A DNA stretch of 64,000 bases. Origin: Salinicola sp. (GTDB lineage: Bacteria; Pseudomonadota; Gammaproteobacteria; Pseudomonadales; Halomonadaceae). A model generated the notes under the pieces. The model was not told the DNA's origin. It was given only the letters and a program-made list of their open reading frames with translations, and ran no database searches. The translations under genes and the position numbers were made by a program. Numbering within the stretch: the stretch's first letter is position 1; each line of letters opens with the position of its first letter. This document shows positions 17,504-26,179 of the stretch, piece by piece. The stretch spans positions 1 to 64,000 of the forward strand of contig NZNW01000134.1 in NCBI GenBank assembly GCA_002695065.1, read 5' to 3'.

Positions 17504-18406
17504 TTGAAAGAGACGACGCTGCCCAATCCGGGTCTGCAAGCGATGCCGAAGGACAACTCGGCGAGGTTTCAGCGACGCGAGCACCACCTGATGCTGGCAC
17601 TGCTGATGCCGGCGCTGCTGATCGTTACGCTGCTACTGATCGTGCCGCTGGGCTGGATGATCGCGCAGTCGTTCCAAGTGAACGGCAGCTTCAGCCTGGA
17701 GCACTACGAGCGCGTGCTGACCGACGGGGTCTATTGGCGCACGTTCGGACTGACCTTCCGTATCAGCTTCATCGTGACGTTGGCGGCGTTGTTACTGGGA
17801 TACCCCCTCGCTTACGCCGCGACGGTGCTGCCGAGACGCTGGTCGCTGATGATTCTGGCGCTGGTCATCGTGCCGTTCTGGACCAGCGTGCTCGTGCGCG
17901 CCTACGCCTGGCTGATCCTTCTGCAGCGCTCAGGCGTCATCAACCAGACATTGATGGGGCTGGGGCTCACCGACGCGCCGCTGGCGCTGGTGCATAACGA
18001 GTTCGGTACGATCATCGCGACGGTCCACATTCTCCTGCCGTTCATGGTGCTACCCCTCTACGCCACCATGCAGAAAATTCCGCGGGACTTGATGCTGGCG
18101 GGGGCCAGCCTTGGCGGCTCACCGATGCACGTCTTCTGGCGTGTGTTCTTCCCGCTCTCGCTGAGCGGGGTCTTGGCCGGCATGACGCTGGTCTTCGTGC
18201 TCTGTCTCGGCTTCTACATCACGCCCGAACTGATGGGTGGTGGACGCACCGTGATGGCGTCGATGCTGGTGAGCCGCAACATCCAGCTCTATGTCGAGTG
18301 GGGCGCGGCGAGTGCGGTCAGCGTGGTCCTGCTGCTCATGGTGGTGTCGATATTCTATCTGGTCAGCAGGCTGGTCTCGATGGAACGCATCCTGGGGGTC
18401 AAATGA
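17504..18406 (+). CDS. ABC transporter permease (PotB-like)
   Basis: I place the start at a TTG codon (17504) because a perfect GGAGG lies seven bases upstream. An upstream in-frame GTG (17453) falls inside the hairpin. The 300-residue product has six membrane helices and the EAA loop LMLAGASLGGSPMHVFWRVFFPLSLSG near residue 200. It belongs to the inner-membrane permeases of the spermidine/putrescine type. It is translationally coupled to the second permease (ATGA overlap). Confidence 0.87.
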   Translation: MKETTLPNPGLQAMPKDNSARFQRREHHLMLALLMPALLIVTLLLIVPLGWMIAQSFQVNGSFSLEHYERVLTDGVYWRTFGLTFRISFIVTLAALLLGYPLAYAATVLPRRWSLMILALVIVPFWTSVLVRAYAWLILLQRSGVINQTLMGLGLTDAPLALVHNEFGTIIATVHILLPFMVLPLYATMQKIPRDLMLAGASLGGSPMHVFWRVFFPLSLSGVLAGMTLVFVLCLGFYITPELMGGGRTVMASMLVSRNIQLYVEWGAASAVSVVLLLMVVSIFYLVSRLVSMERILGVK

Positions 18407-19191
18407 ACCAAGTTCGCCTAAGCCGAGTGCTCTTCATCGGCTATGTCACCCTGGTACTTCTGTTCCTGGTGCTGCCAGTGCTGATCGTGATCCCGATGTC
18501 GTTCTCGGATAGCCGCTTTCTCTCGTTCCCGCCGCCGGGGTACTCGCTGCGTTGGTACGACGCCTTTTTCAGCAGTAACGGATGGATGTCGGCGGCCCAG
18601 ACCAGCCTTATCGCTGCCGTCTCGACCGCGTTGATCGCGACACCGGTCGGTGTGGCTGCCGCCTATGGGCTCAACGTCTCGACCCACTGGAGCGTGCGCT
18701 ATCTCAAGGTACTGCTGCTACTGCCACTGATCGTGCCGATCATCATCGTCGCTGCCGGTGTGTTTCTCAGTTATGCCATGACGGGGCTGCTGCATAGCTT
18801 GCCCGGACTGATCATGGCGGATGTCATGCTGGCGCTGCCTTACGTGATTACCGCTGTCGCCGCTGGATTGCAGGGTTTCGATAACAGTCAGGAGATGGTC
18901 GCCAGAAGCCTCGGCATGAATCGCTTCCGCGCATTCATGGCCGTCGTGTTACCGCAGATCAAGCCCAGTGTCATTACCGGTGCGATCTTCGCGTTCATTC
19001 AGGCACTCGACGAGACCATGGTGGCACTGTTCATTGCCGGAGGTCAGAACCAGACCCTGACGGTGCGCATGTTCACTGCGCTACGTGACGAGATCGATCC
19101 GACCATCGCGGCGATCAGCACGCTATTGACGGCGACCTCGTTCGCGATGGTGATGTTGGTGGCGATGGCGCGACAGCGGACGACGGCATGA
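18403..19191 (+). CDS. ABC transporter permease (PotC-like)
   Basis: The start at 18403 overlaps the stop of the first permease by four bases. The 262-residue protein has about six membrane helices and a typical EAA loop (MVARSLGMNRFRAFMAVVLPQIKPS). It completes the importer with the ATPase at 13141, the binding protein at 16366 and the permease at 17504. Confidence 0.88.
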   Translation: MNQVRLSRVLFIGYVTLVLLFLVLPVLIVIPMSFSDSRFLSFPPPGYSLRWYDAFFSSNGWMSAAQTSLIAAVSTALIATPVGVAAAYGLNVSTHWSVRYLKVLLLLPLIVPIIIVAAGVFLSYAMTGLLHSLPGLIMADVMLALPYVITAVAAGLQGFDNSQEMVARSLGMNRFRAFMAVVLPQIKPSVITGAIFAFIQALDETMVALFIAGGQNQTLTVRMFTALRDEIDPTIAAISTLLTATSFAMVMLVAMARQRTTA

Positions 19192-19252
19192 TCCTCCTTG
19201 CTAGCCCGGCGACTGGCTATCGACGATGTGGGCGAGAAGAGATGACGGGGTC

Positions 19253-20185
19253 ATGACGTCCTTCGCCTACCGTGGTGATCTCCAGCGCGGATGCCTCTGG
19301 GCGCGGCTATTCGCCGAGCGCATGCCGGCGATCGATTTCCGTGTTGTGTCAGAGCTCGAGGGCGACGTCGATGCTACCGTGCACTATCTGGGTACTTGGG
19401 CACCGTTGGCGGATTACTCGCGCTTCCCCTCCCTGAAGGTGATCTTTGCGCTTGGCGCTGGCGTGGATCAGTTCGATCTCAGTCTGGTGCCGCCCGGCGT
19501 TGCGCTGGTGAGGCTGGAAGAGCCCGGTATCGTCGGCATGATGCAGGATTACGCGACGCTGGCCGTCATGGCGCTACATCGAGACCTTCCAATCTATCTC
19601 GAACAGCAGCGTCGCGGTGCCTGGTCGCCAGAGGCGGTGCTGCCCGCGGCGCGGCGCAGAGTGGGGATTCTTGGGCTGGGACAGATGGGCGCGGCGGTAG
19701 CCGCACGTCTGACTGCCCTGGGATTTTCCTGCAGTGGCTGGAGCCGGACGCCGAAAGCGTTGCCGGACGTGCGCTGTCACGCCGGTAACAGCGCCTTGGG
19801 AACCTTCCTGGCCGAGAGCGAGATACTGGTCTGCCTGCTGCCACTGACGGCGGCAACGCGAGGCTTCCTCAACGCGGCGCTCTTCGCCGCACTGCCGACG
19901 GGGGCTTCGCTCGTCAACATGGGGCGGGGCGGGCATCTGCGGTTCGACGATCTGGTCGCCGCGCTCGACAGGGGGCAACTCGCGGGCGCGGTGCTGGATG
20001 TCTTTGAACCGGAACCGCCGCCGCCAGGTCACCCTGTCTGGTCGCACCAGCGCATCCTGCTGACACCGCATGTCGGCAGCGTGACGAATCCCGAAAGCGC
20101 CATAGAAGCCGTGATTGCCAATATCGCCCGGCATCGGGCCGGCGAGCCGATGCGCGGAGAGATCGATCGGCTCAAGGGCTACTGA
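19253..20185 (+). CDS. D-2-hydroxyacid dehydrogenase, GhrA-like
   Basis: The ATG at 19253 is preferred over an in-frame start at 19226. The 310-residue product has the GhrA pattern: FALGAGVDQFD, GILGLGQMGAAVA for NAD(P) binding, SLVNMGRGGHLRFDD and LLTPHVGSVT with the catalytic His. It would interconvert a 2-oxoacid and a D-2-hydroxyacid. It sits 62 nt after the permease gene and is probably the last gene of the ABC/oxidase block, where it could reduce an oxoacid released by the FAD oxidase. It is a clear paralogue of the reductase at 6497. Confidence 0.83.
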   Translation: MTSFAYRGDLQRGCLWARLFAERMPAIDFRVVSELEGDVDATVHYLGTWAPLADYSRFPSLKVIFALGAGVDQFDLSLVPPGVALVRLEEPGIVGMMQDYATLAVMALHRDLPIYLEQQRRGAWSPEAVLPAARRRVGILGLGQMGAAVAARLTALGFSCSGWSRTPKALPDVRCHAGNSALGTFLAESEILVCLLPLTAATRGFLNAALFAALPTGASLVNMGRGGHLRFDDLVAALDRGQLAGAVLDVFEPEPPPPGHPVWSHQRILLTPHVGSVTNPESAIEAVIANIARHRAGEPMRGEIDRLKGY

Positions 20186-20358
20186 GATAGCCACCTGGCA
20201 CCAAAAAAAAATCGTAACTCCCGCTAAACCTTTCGAAAGAAAACGGACCGTAAATCGACCGAGACAAAAAAATTCCTCGCTGCAGAATCGATAACATGGT
20301 CGCACTCGCAGGATAGGCAAGCCGTTCTGCTCACCGCCGACACCTTGCAGGAGGCGAC

Positions 20359-21822
20359 ATGAAACTCAACGATCCCCGGCTTTTCCGTCAGTACGCCTAT
20401 ATCGACGGCAAGTGGACCCACGGTAGCGAGGGCCGCGAGGAAGCGGTCGTCGATCCCGCCACGGGAGAGACCCTGGGCCACTGCGCGCTGCTGGAAGCGG
20501 CCCAGATCACCGAGACGGTGACCGCCGCCGAGGGCGCCTTCGCCGAGTGGCGGGCGATCAATGTCCACGAGCGGGCCGAGAAGCTCAACGCCTGGTACCG
20601 CCTGCTGCACGAACACAAGGAAGACCTGGCGCTGCTGATGACCTACGAGCAGGGCAAGCCGCTCGACGATTCCCGGGGCGAGGTCGATTACGGCGCCAGC
20701 TTCATTCAGTGGTTCGCCGAGGAGGCCAAGCGCGCCTATGGCGTGACCATCCCGAGCCATATCCCCAACGCCGCATTGGGCACGATCAAGGAGCCGGTGG
20801 GCGTCTCGGCAATGTTCACGCCCTGGAACTTCCCGCTGGCGATGATCACCCGCAAGGCCGGGGCGGCGCTGGCTGCCGGTTGCACGGTGATCGTCAAGCC
20901 GGCCAACGAGACGCCATACTCCGCGCTGGCACTGGCCGAGCTGGCCGAGCGGGCCGGTATTCCGGCGGGCGTGTTCAACGTCGTCACCGGCGATCCGGCG
21001 ACCGTCTCCGAGGTGCTGTGCAACGACAACCGCATTCGCAATATCTCGTTCACCGGCTCGACCCGCGTCGGCAAGCTGCTGATGCGGCAGAGTTCCTCCA
21101 GCGTCAAGCGCATGTCGCTGGAGCTTGGCGGCAATGCGCCGTTCATCGTCTGCGACGACATGGATCCGGATGCGGCGGCGAAAGAGGCGGTCGCCGCCAA
21201 GTTCCAGACCGCCGGCCAGGATTGTCTCGCCGCCAACCGGCTGTTCGTTCATCGCAGGATCTATGACGCCTTCGTCGAGCGCTTCCTGGTGCACATGCAG
21301 GCGCTGAAGGTCGGTAACGGTCTCGAGGGAAGCGATATCGGTCCGCTGATTCACCAGCGCGCGGTCGACATGGCCAAGGGTATCGTCGAGGACGGCATCC
21401 AGAAGGGCGCACGCAAGCTGGGTGGCGAGGGCCAGGCCCCCGGCGAGAACTTCTTCATGCCGACGCTGCTGGCGGACATCACCCCGGAGATGCGCGTGTT
21501 CCGCGAGGAGACCTTCTCGCCGGTCGCGGGGGTCTGTGCGTTCGATGACGACGACGAAGTCATCCGGCTCGCCAACGATACCGAGTACGGGCTCGCCGCC
21601 TACGTCTACACCCATGACGTGCGTCGTATCTGGAAGCTGATGCGCGGGCTGGAGTACGGCATGGTCAGCGTCAACAGCGTCAAGATGACCGGCGCGCCGA
21701 TCCCGTTCGGCGGCGTCAAGCAGTCCGGCCTCGGTCGCGAGGGCGGTGCCGCGGGGCTCGACGAGTATCTCGATACCAAGTACTACTGCCTCGGCAATAT
21801 GCCCTCGGCGAGTAATTCATAG
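20359..21822 (+). CDS. doeC: Aspartate-semialdehyde dehydrogenase DoeC (ALDH family)
   Basis: This 487-residue aldehyde dehydrogenase has FTPWNFPLAM for cofactor binding, general-base Glu255 in LELGGNAPF and catalytic Cys289 in GQDCLAANR. It resembles succinate-semialdehyde dehydrogenases. Placed directly before doeD, it fits DoeC, which oxidises aspartate semialdehyde to aspartate in ectoine degradation. A GGAGG ribosome binding site precedes the ATG. The 173-nt upstream space with an A-rich stretch probably holds its own promoter, since the ABC block separates it from doeABX. Confidence 0.9.
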   Translation: MKLNDPRLFRQYAYIDGKWTHGSEGREEAVVDPATGETLGHCALLEAAQITETVTAAEGAFAEWRAINVHERAEKLNAWYRLLHEHKEDLALLMTYEQGKPLDDSRGEVDYGASFIQWFAEEAKRAYGVTIPSHIPNAALGTIKEPVGVSAMFTPWNFPLAMITRKAGAALAAGCTVIVKPANETPYSALALAELAERAGIPAGVFNVVTGDPATVSEVLCNDNRIRNISFTGSTRVGKLLMRQSSSSVKRMSLELGGNAPFIVCDDMDPDAAAKEAVAAKFQTAGQDCLAANRLFVHRRIYDAFVERFLVHMQALKVGNGLEGSDIGPLIHQRAVDMAKGIVEDGIQKGARKLGGEGQAPGENFFMPTLLADITPEMRVFREETFSPVAGVCAFDDDDEVIRLANDTEYGLAAYVYTHDVRRIWKLMRGLEYGMVSVNSVKMTGAPIPFGGVKQSGLGREGGAAGLDEYLDTKYYCLGNMPSASNS

Positions 21823-21883
21823 GTTCCAGGACTTTCAACGCGGGTATGACACAAGGGTCACGATGACCGCTGCGCCCGCTCCT

Positions 21884-21918
21884 GAAACGCCGTCCGGACA
21901 AGCGATGGCGTTTCGTTT
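21884..21918 (+). terminator. Hairpin between doeC and doeD (weak terminator or attenuator)
   Basis: An 8-bp perfect stem (GAAACGCC / GGCGTTTC) with a 15-nt loop is followed by GTTTTGG. It lies 61 nt after doeC and just upstream of the doeD ribosome binding site (AAGGAAAGG). Partial termination is plausible. Confidence 0.45.
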
Positions 21919-21934
21919 TGGTTAAGGAAAGGTT

Positions 21935-23329
21935 ATGACCGATACCCGTACCCTGATCGACAACGATCGCCGCCATGTCTTCCACGCATCCACCCATCTG
22001 CGTGATCACGCCCACGGCGACGCGCCGGGACGCATCATCACCGGCGGCAAGGGGATCTCCATCGTCGATCGTGACGGCCGCGAGATGATCGACGCCTTCG
22101 CCGGGCTCTATTGCGTCAACATCGGCTACGGCCGCACCGAGATCGCCGACGCCATCTACGCCCAGGCCAAGGAGCTGGCCTACTACCACACCTATGTCGG
22201 CCACTCCAACGAGCCGCTGATCGCGCTCTCCGAACGGATCGCCAGGCTCGCCGGCAACGGCTTGAACAAGGTCTACTACGGGCTTTCCGGCAGCGACGCC
22301 AACGAGACCCAGATCAAGCTGGTGCGCTACTACCACAACGTCACCGGCCAGCCGAAGAAGAAAAAGATCATCGCGCGTCAGCGCGGTTACCACGGTTCCA
22401 GCATCGCCGCCGGTTCGCTGACCGGTTTGCCCGCGTTCCACCAGCATTTCGACCTGCCCATCGAGGGCATCCTGCACACCAAGGCGCCCTACTATTACCG
22501 GAGGGAGCGCGGCGACATGAGCGAGCGCGAGTTCTCGGTCTACTGCGCCGAGCAGCTCGAAGCGCTGATCCAGCGCGAAGGCCCGGAAACCATCGGTGCC
22601 TTCATCGGCGAGCCGGTACTCGGCACCGGTGGCATCATTCCGCCGTCGGCAGGCTACTGGGAGGCGATCCAGGCCGTGCTCAAGCGTCACGACATCCTGC
22701 TGATCGCCGACGAGGTCGTCAGCGGCTTCGGTCGTCTGGGCAGCGACTTCGGCTTCCAGCACTACGGTATCGAGCCGGACCTGGTCACCATCGCCAAGGG
22801 CCTGACCAGCGCCTATCAGCCGCTTTCCGGCGTGATCGTCGGCGAGCGCGTATGGAAGGCGCTGGAAGATGGCACCGGCGAATACGGCCCGATCGGCCAC
22901 GGCTGGACCTACTCCGGCCACCCGCTGGGCGCCGCCGCCGCGATGGCCAACCTGGACATCATCGAGCGCGAGAACCTGGTGGGCAATGCCGCCGAGACCG
23001 GCGCCTACTTCAACGCCCAGCTCAAGAAGACCTTCAGTGAGCATCCGCTGGTCGGCGATGTGCGTGGCGAGGGCCTGATGGCCGCGCTGGAATTCGCGCC
23101 GGAGAAGGGCGAGTACACGCCATTCGATCCCGCGCTCAAGGTTGGCGCCCGGGTCGCCGCCGCGGCGCTGGAAGAGAACCTGATCGCCCGGGCCATGCCC
23201 AACGGCGACATCCTCGGCTTCGCGCCGCCGCTGGTGATCGATCGTGGCCAGGTCGATGACGTGATCGCTCGCGCCAAGCGTGCCGTTGACCGCGTGACCG
23301 ACGAGCTGACCCGCGAGAAGGCGCTGTAG
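21935..23329 (+). CDS. doeD: Diaminobutyrate transaminase DoeD
   Basis: This 464-residue class III aminotransferase has GLSGSDANETQIKL for phosphate binding, the cofactor Asp259 in LLIADEVVSGFGR and pyridoxal phosphate Lys288 in DLVTIAKGLTSAYQP. It transfers the 4-amino group of L-2,4-diaminobutyrate to an oxoacid, yielding aspartate semialdehyde for DoeC. The doeC-doeD order and an AAGGAAAGG ribosome binding site support the call. A strong terminator lies downstream. Confidence 0.92.
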   Translation: MTDTRTLIDNDRRHVFHASTHLRDHAHGDAPGRIITGGKGISIVDRDGREMIDAFAGLYCVNIGYGRTEIADAIYAQAKELAYYHTYVGHSNEPLIALSERIARLAGNGLNKVYYGLSGSDANETQIKLVRYYHNVTGQPKKKKIIARQRGYHGSSIAAGSLTGLPAFHQHFDLPIEGILHTKAPYYYRRERGDMSEREFSVYCAEQLEALIQREGPETIGAFIGEPVLGTGGIIPPSAGYWEAIQAVLKRHDILLIADEVVSGFGRLGSDFGFQHYGIEPDLVTIAKGLTSAYQPLSGVIVGERVWKALEDGTGEYGPIGHGWTYSGHPLGAAAAMANLDIIERENLVGNAAETGAYFNAQLKKTFSEHPLVGDVRGEGLMAALEFAPEKGEYTPFDPALKVGARVAAAALEENLIARAMPNGDILGFAPPLVIDRGQVDDVIARAKRAVDRVTDELTREKAL

Positions 23330-23376
23330 ACCTGGACTGACGGCTGCCCGCATCGGCTTGATGCGATCGCGCCCCT

Positions 23377-23408
23377 GCGGCAGGGTGAAAGCTCTGCCGC
23401 TTTTTATT
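23377..23408 (+). terminator. Rho-independent terminator between doeD and eutB
   Basis: A perfect 7-bp GC-rich stem (GCGGCAG / CTGCCGC) with a 10-nt loop is followed by TTTTTATT. It ends just 19 nt before the eutB start, so eutBC expression depends on read-through or on a promoter overlapping this short space. Confidence 0.82.
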
Positions 23409-23426
23409 ATCGCTTCGGGAGCCCGC

Positions 23427-24413
23427 ATGTCCGACCCCGTCACGCTTCACGATATCTATCTGGCACGCCAACGACTCGCCGGGCAGGCGGCACGGACGCC
23501 GCTGATCCTCTCCCAGAGCCTGTCGGTGCGTTTCGAGGCCGAAGTCTATCTCAAGCTGGAAACCCTGCAGCCGAGCGGGGCGTTCAAGCTGCGGGGCGCG
23601 CTCAACAAGATCGCCTCGCTATCGCCGGAGCAGCTCGAGCGCGGTGTGACCACGGCCTCCACCGGCAATCACGGCCGTGCGGTGGCGTGGGCGGCCAGGC
23701 GACTCGGCGCGCGGGCCGTGATCTGCCTCTCCGAGCTGGTGCCGGCCAACAAGGTGGCGGCCATCGAAGCGTTGGGCGCGGAGGCGCGGGTGATCGGCCG
23801 CTCCCAGGACGACGCCTTCGTCGAGGCGCGGCGTCTGGTCGCCGAGGAGGGCATGGCGCTGATCGAACCCTTCGACGATTCGCTGATCGCGGCCGGCCAG
23901 GGCACCATCGGCCTGGAGCTGATGGAGGATCTGCCAAGCCTCGATCGCGTCTTCATCGGCCTTTCCGGTGGCGGGTTGCTGGGCGGTATCGGCCGCGCCG
24001 TCAAGGGCATCAACCCCCAGGTCCAGGTGACCGGGGTGAGCATGGAGAAGGGCGCGGCGATGATCGACAGCCTGACGGCGGGCGAGCCGGTGGAGGTCGA
24101 GGAACAAGCCTCGCTGGCGGACTCGCTGGGTGGCGGGATCGGGCTCGACAACCGCTGCACGTTCGCGCTGGTGCGCGAGGTGATGGACGATCACTACCGG
24201 GTCTCGGAGTCGGCCATCGCCCGCGCCATGCTGCACTTCTTCGAGCAGGAGAAGATGCTGGTCGAGGGCGCCGCGGCGGTCGGGCTCGCCGCCATCGAGG
24301 AGCACGATATCGATATCCGGGGCCAGAAAGTCGTACTGATCGTCTCGGGCAACGGCGTCGATGCGGAGACATTGATGCGGGCCAAGACGCTGATCGACTA
24401 TCCAGAGCGCTGA
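23427..24413 (+). CDS. eutB: Hydroxyectoine-utilisation threonine dehydratase-like EutB
   Basis: The start at 23427 follows a GGGAG site. The 328-residue product is a fold-type II pyridoxal phosphate enzyme of the threonine/serine dehydratase family: Lys54 in PSGAFKLRG, TASTGNHGRAVAWAA, the glycine-rich GLSGGGLLGGIG, and a C-terminal LIVSGNGVD. EutB is proposed to dehydrate the hydroxylated diaminobutyrate derived from hydroxyectoine. It is immediately followed by eutC, as in many ectoine-degrading bacteria. A generic threonine dehydratase role remains possible. Confidence 0.85.
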   Translation: MSDPVTLHDIYLARQRLAGQAARTPLILSQSLSVRFEAEVYLKLETLQPSGAFKLRGALNKIASLSPEQLERGVTTASTGNHGRAVAWAARRLGARAVICLSELVPANKVAAIEALGAEARVIGRSQDDAFVEARRLVAEEGMALIEPFDDSLIAAGQGTIGLELMEDLPSLDRVFIGLSGGGLLGGIGRAVKGINPQVQVTGVSMEKGAAMIDSLTAGEPVEVEEQASLADSLGGGIGLDNRCTFALVREVMDDHYRVSESAIARAMLHFFEQEKMLVEGAAAVGLAAIEEHDIDIRGQKVVLIVSGNGVDAETLMRAKTLIDYPER

Positions 24414-24479
24414 GCGCTCGAATAGTGCTGTGAATTCAACTGCTACGAATTCAACCGAATGGACTCAGGAGCTACCCCG

Positions 24480-25427
24480 ATGGAACTCTATAACCGCCAA
24501 CAGATTCAAGCCGTCGTCACTCTCGATCACGCCGCGCTGGACGCCGTCGAAGCCGGCTTTCGCGCGCTAGGCGAGGGCAACGTCGTCCAGCCGCCGATCC
24601 TGTCGATGGCGATCGAGGAGTCCAACGGCGAAGTCGACGTCAAGACCGCCCATATCAAGGGCAACGAACGCTTCGCGATCAAGGTCAGCCCCGGCTTCTT
24701 CGACAATCCCAAGCTCGGCCTGCCGAGCCTGAACGGACTGATGATCGTGTTCTCGGCCAGGACTGGGCTGGTCGAGGCGGTGCTGTTCGACGAAGGCTAT
24801 CTCACCGATATTCGAACCGCGCTGGCCGGCGCCATTGCGGCGAAGCATCTTTCCCGCGCCGACAGCAAGCGTGTCACCGTCCTCGGCGCCGGGCTGCAGG
24901 CCGAGCTGCAGGTCGCCGCGCTCAAGCTGGTGCGCGACATCGACACGCTGGACGTCTGGGCGCGGGACGTCGCCAAGGCCGAAGCCTACGCGGCACGGAT
25001 GCAGGAAAAACATGGGCTGACCGTGGCGGTGCACACCGAGATCGCCAACGCCTGCCGCGAGGCGGACATCATCGTCACCACCACGCCGTCGCGCGAGCCG
25101 CTGCTCTCCGGAGAGCATCTGCGCGAGGGCGTCCATGTCACCGCCATGGGTTCCGATAGCCCGGACAAGCGCGAACTCGATTCGTCGGTGATGGAGCGGG
25201 CCGATCATTTCGTGGCCGACACCCGCGCCCAGAGCGAGAACAACGGCGAGCTCAAGGCCTACGCCGGCCACGACGCGCCTTTCCGGATCAACGAGCTGGG
25301 CAGGGTGATCGCCGGTGGCAGCAGCCTGCGTACCGCGGATTCCCAGATCACCGTCTGCGATCTCACCGGGACCGGGGTGCAGGACACCGCCATCGCCGGC
25401 TTCGCGCTGGGCCGGCTGGCGGGGTGA
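24480..25427 (+). CDS. eutC: Ornithine cyclodeaminase-like EutC
   Basis: The start at 24480 has an AGGAG site. The 315-residue product belongs to the ornithine cyclodeaminase/mu-crystallin family: PPILSMAIEESNGEVDVKTA, an NAD-binding VTVLGAGLQAELQ at about residue 130, IIVTTTPSREPLL and VTAMGSDSPDKREL. EutC is thought to act with EutB in channelling the hydroxyectoine intermediate back into the ectoine route. It overlaps the next gene (GTGA). Confidence 0.87.
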   Translation: MELYNRQQIQAVVTLDHAALDAVEAGFRALGEGNVVQPPILSMAIEESNGEVDVKTAHIKGNERFAIKVSPGFFDNPKLGLPSLNGLMIVFSARTGLVEAVLFDEGYLTDIRTALAGAIAAKHLSRADSKRVTVLGAGLQAELQVAALKLVRDIDTLDVWARDVAKAEAYAARMQEKHGLTVAVHTEIANACREADIIVTTTPSREPLLSGEHLREGVHVTAMGSDSPDKRELDSSVMERADHFVADTRAQSENNGELKAYAGHDAPFRINELGRVIAGGSSLRTADSQITVCDLTGTGVQDTAIAGFALGRLAG

Positions 25428-25978
25428 ACGTGGCGAACGGCGTTAGCGTACGCCGGGCAACGCGGGACGATGCGGCGTCGATCGCGGGCATCCACGTCGA
25501 CGCCTGGCGCCACAATTACCGCGGTTTGATCGACGACGACACGCTGGTGTCGCTGGATGCCGCGTCGAAGGTCGAGACCTGGCGCGAGGCGCTGGCGGAT
25601 GACGCCAGCGTCTTCGTGGCATCACGTGGCAGCGACATGTTGGGATGGGTCCGAACCGGCCCCTTCCGTCAGACCGAAGAGGCGCGCCCCGAGGTGGGTG
25701 CGATGACCCCCGGCTGGGCCGAGTTGCACGGCTTCTACGTCTCGCCGCGGGCGCAGCGCCAGGGTGTGGGCAGTGCGCTGTGGCACCGGGCCCACCGCTG
25801 GTGCCTCGACCAGGGCTATCGCGATGTCGGGCTGTGGGTGCTGGCCGGCAACGTTGTCGCCATCCGCTTCTACGCGAGCTGCGGCTTCCGCGACCTCGAG
25901 CTCGATCAGAACTTCGAGATCGCGGGCCAGGCGCTGGTCGAGAAGCTGATGGCGCGGCGACTGGATCCCGTTTCCTGA
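25424..25978 (+). CDS. GNAT-family N-acetyltransferase
   Basis: A GTG start overlaps the eutC stop (GTGA), which makes translational coupling with eutBC likely; a second GTG lies two codons in. The 184-residue product has the GNAT fold, with an N-terminal VRRATRDDAASIAGIHVDAW and the acetyl-CoA loop VSPRAQRQGVGSALW near residue 105. The acceptor is unknown, but in this operon an acetylated diamine or amino acid intermediate would be a reasonable guess. Confidence 0.8.
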   Translation: MNVANGVSVRRATRDDAASIAGIHVDAWRHNYRGLIDDDTLVSLDAASKVETWREALADDASVFVASRGSDMLGWVRTGPFRQTEEARPEVGAMTPGWAELHGFYVSPRAQRQGVGSALWHRAHRWCLDQGYRDVGLWVLAGNVVAIRFYASCGFRDLELDQNFEIAGQALVEKLMARRLDPVS

Positions 25979-26179
25979 CGGCCCCGCTGGGAGCCACGAT
26001 CCTGCGCGGGTGCGCATCGCGCTCTCCGAAACCGGTCTCGGCGGCAGGGCTTTCGCTGGATCTTGCACTTTGGTGGCAGGCTCGCGTCCAGCGTCGCCAT
26101 GGCGTGGCATGCTGCCTGGGAAGGGCGGCAGCCGACGTGCCGTCGTAAAGGTCGCAAGGTCGGACGAGGAGGAGAGTCG

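Noticed and set aside
21716-23443. A 575-codon minus-strand frame opposite doeD
   Set aside because: It is antisense to a conserved aminotransferase gene, has no recognisable domain and no promoter context.
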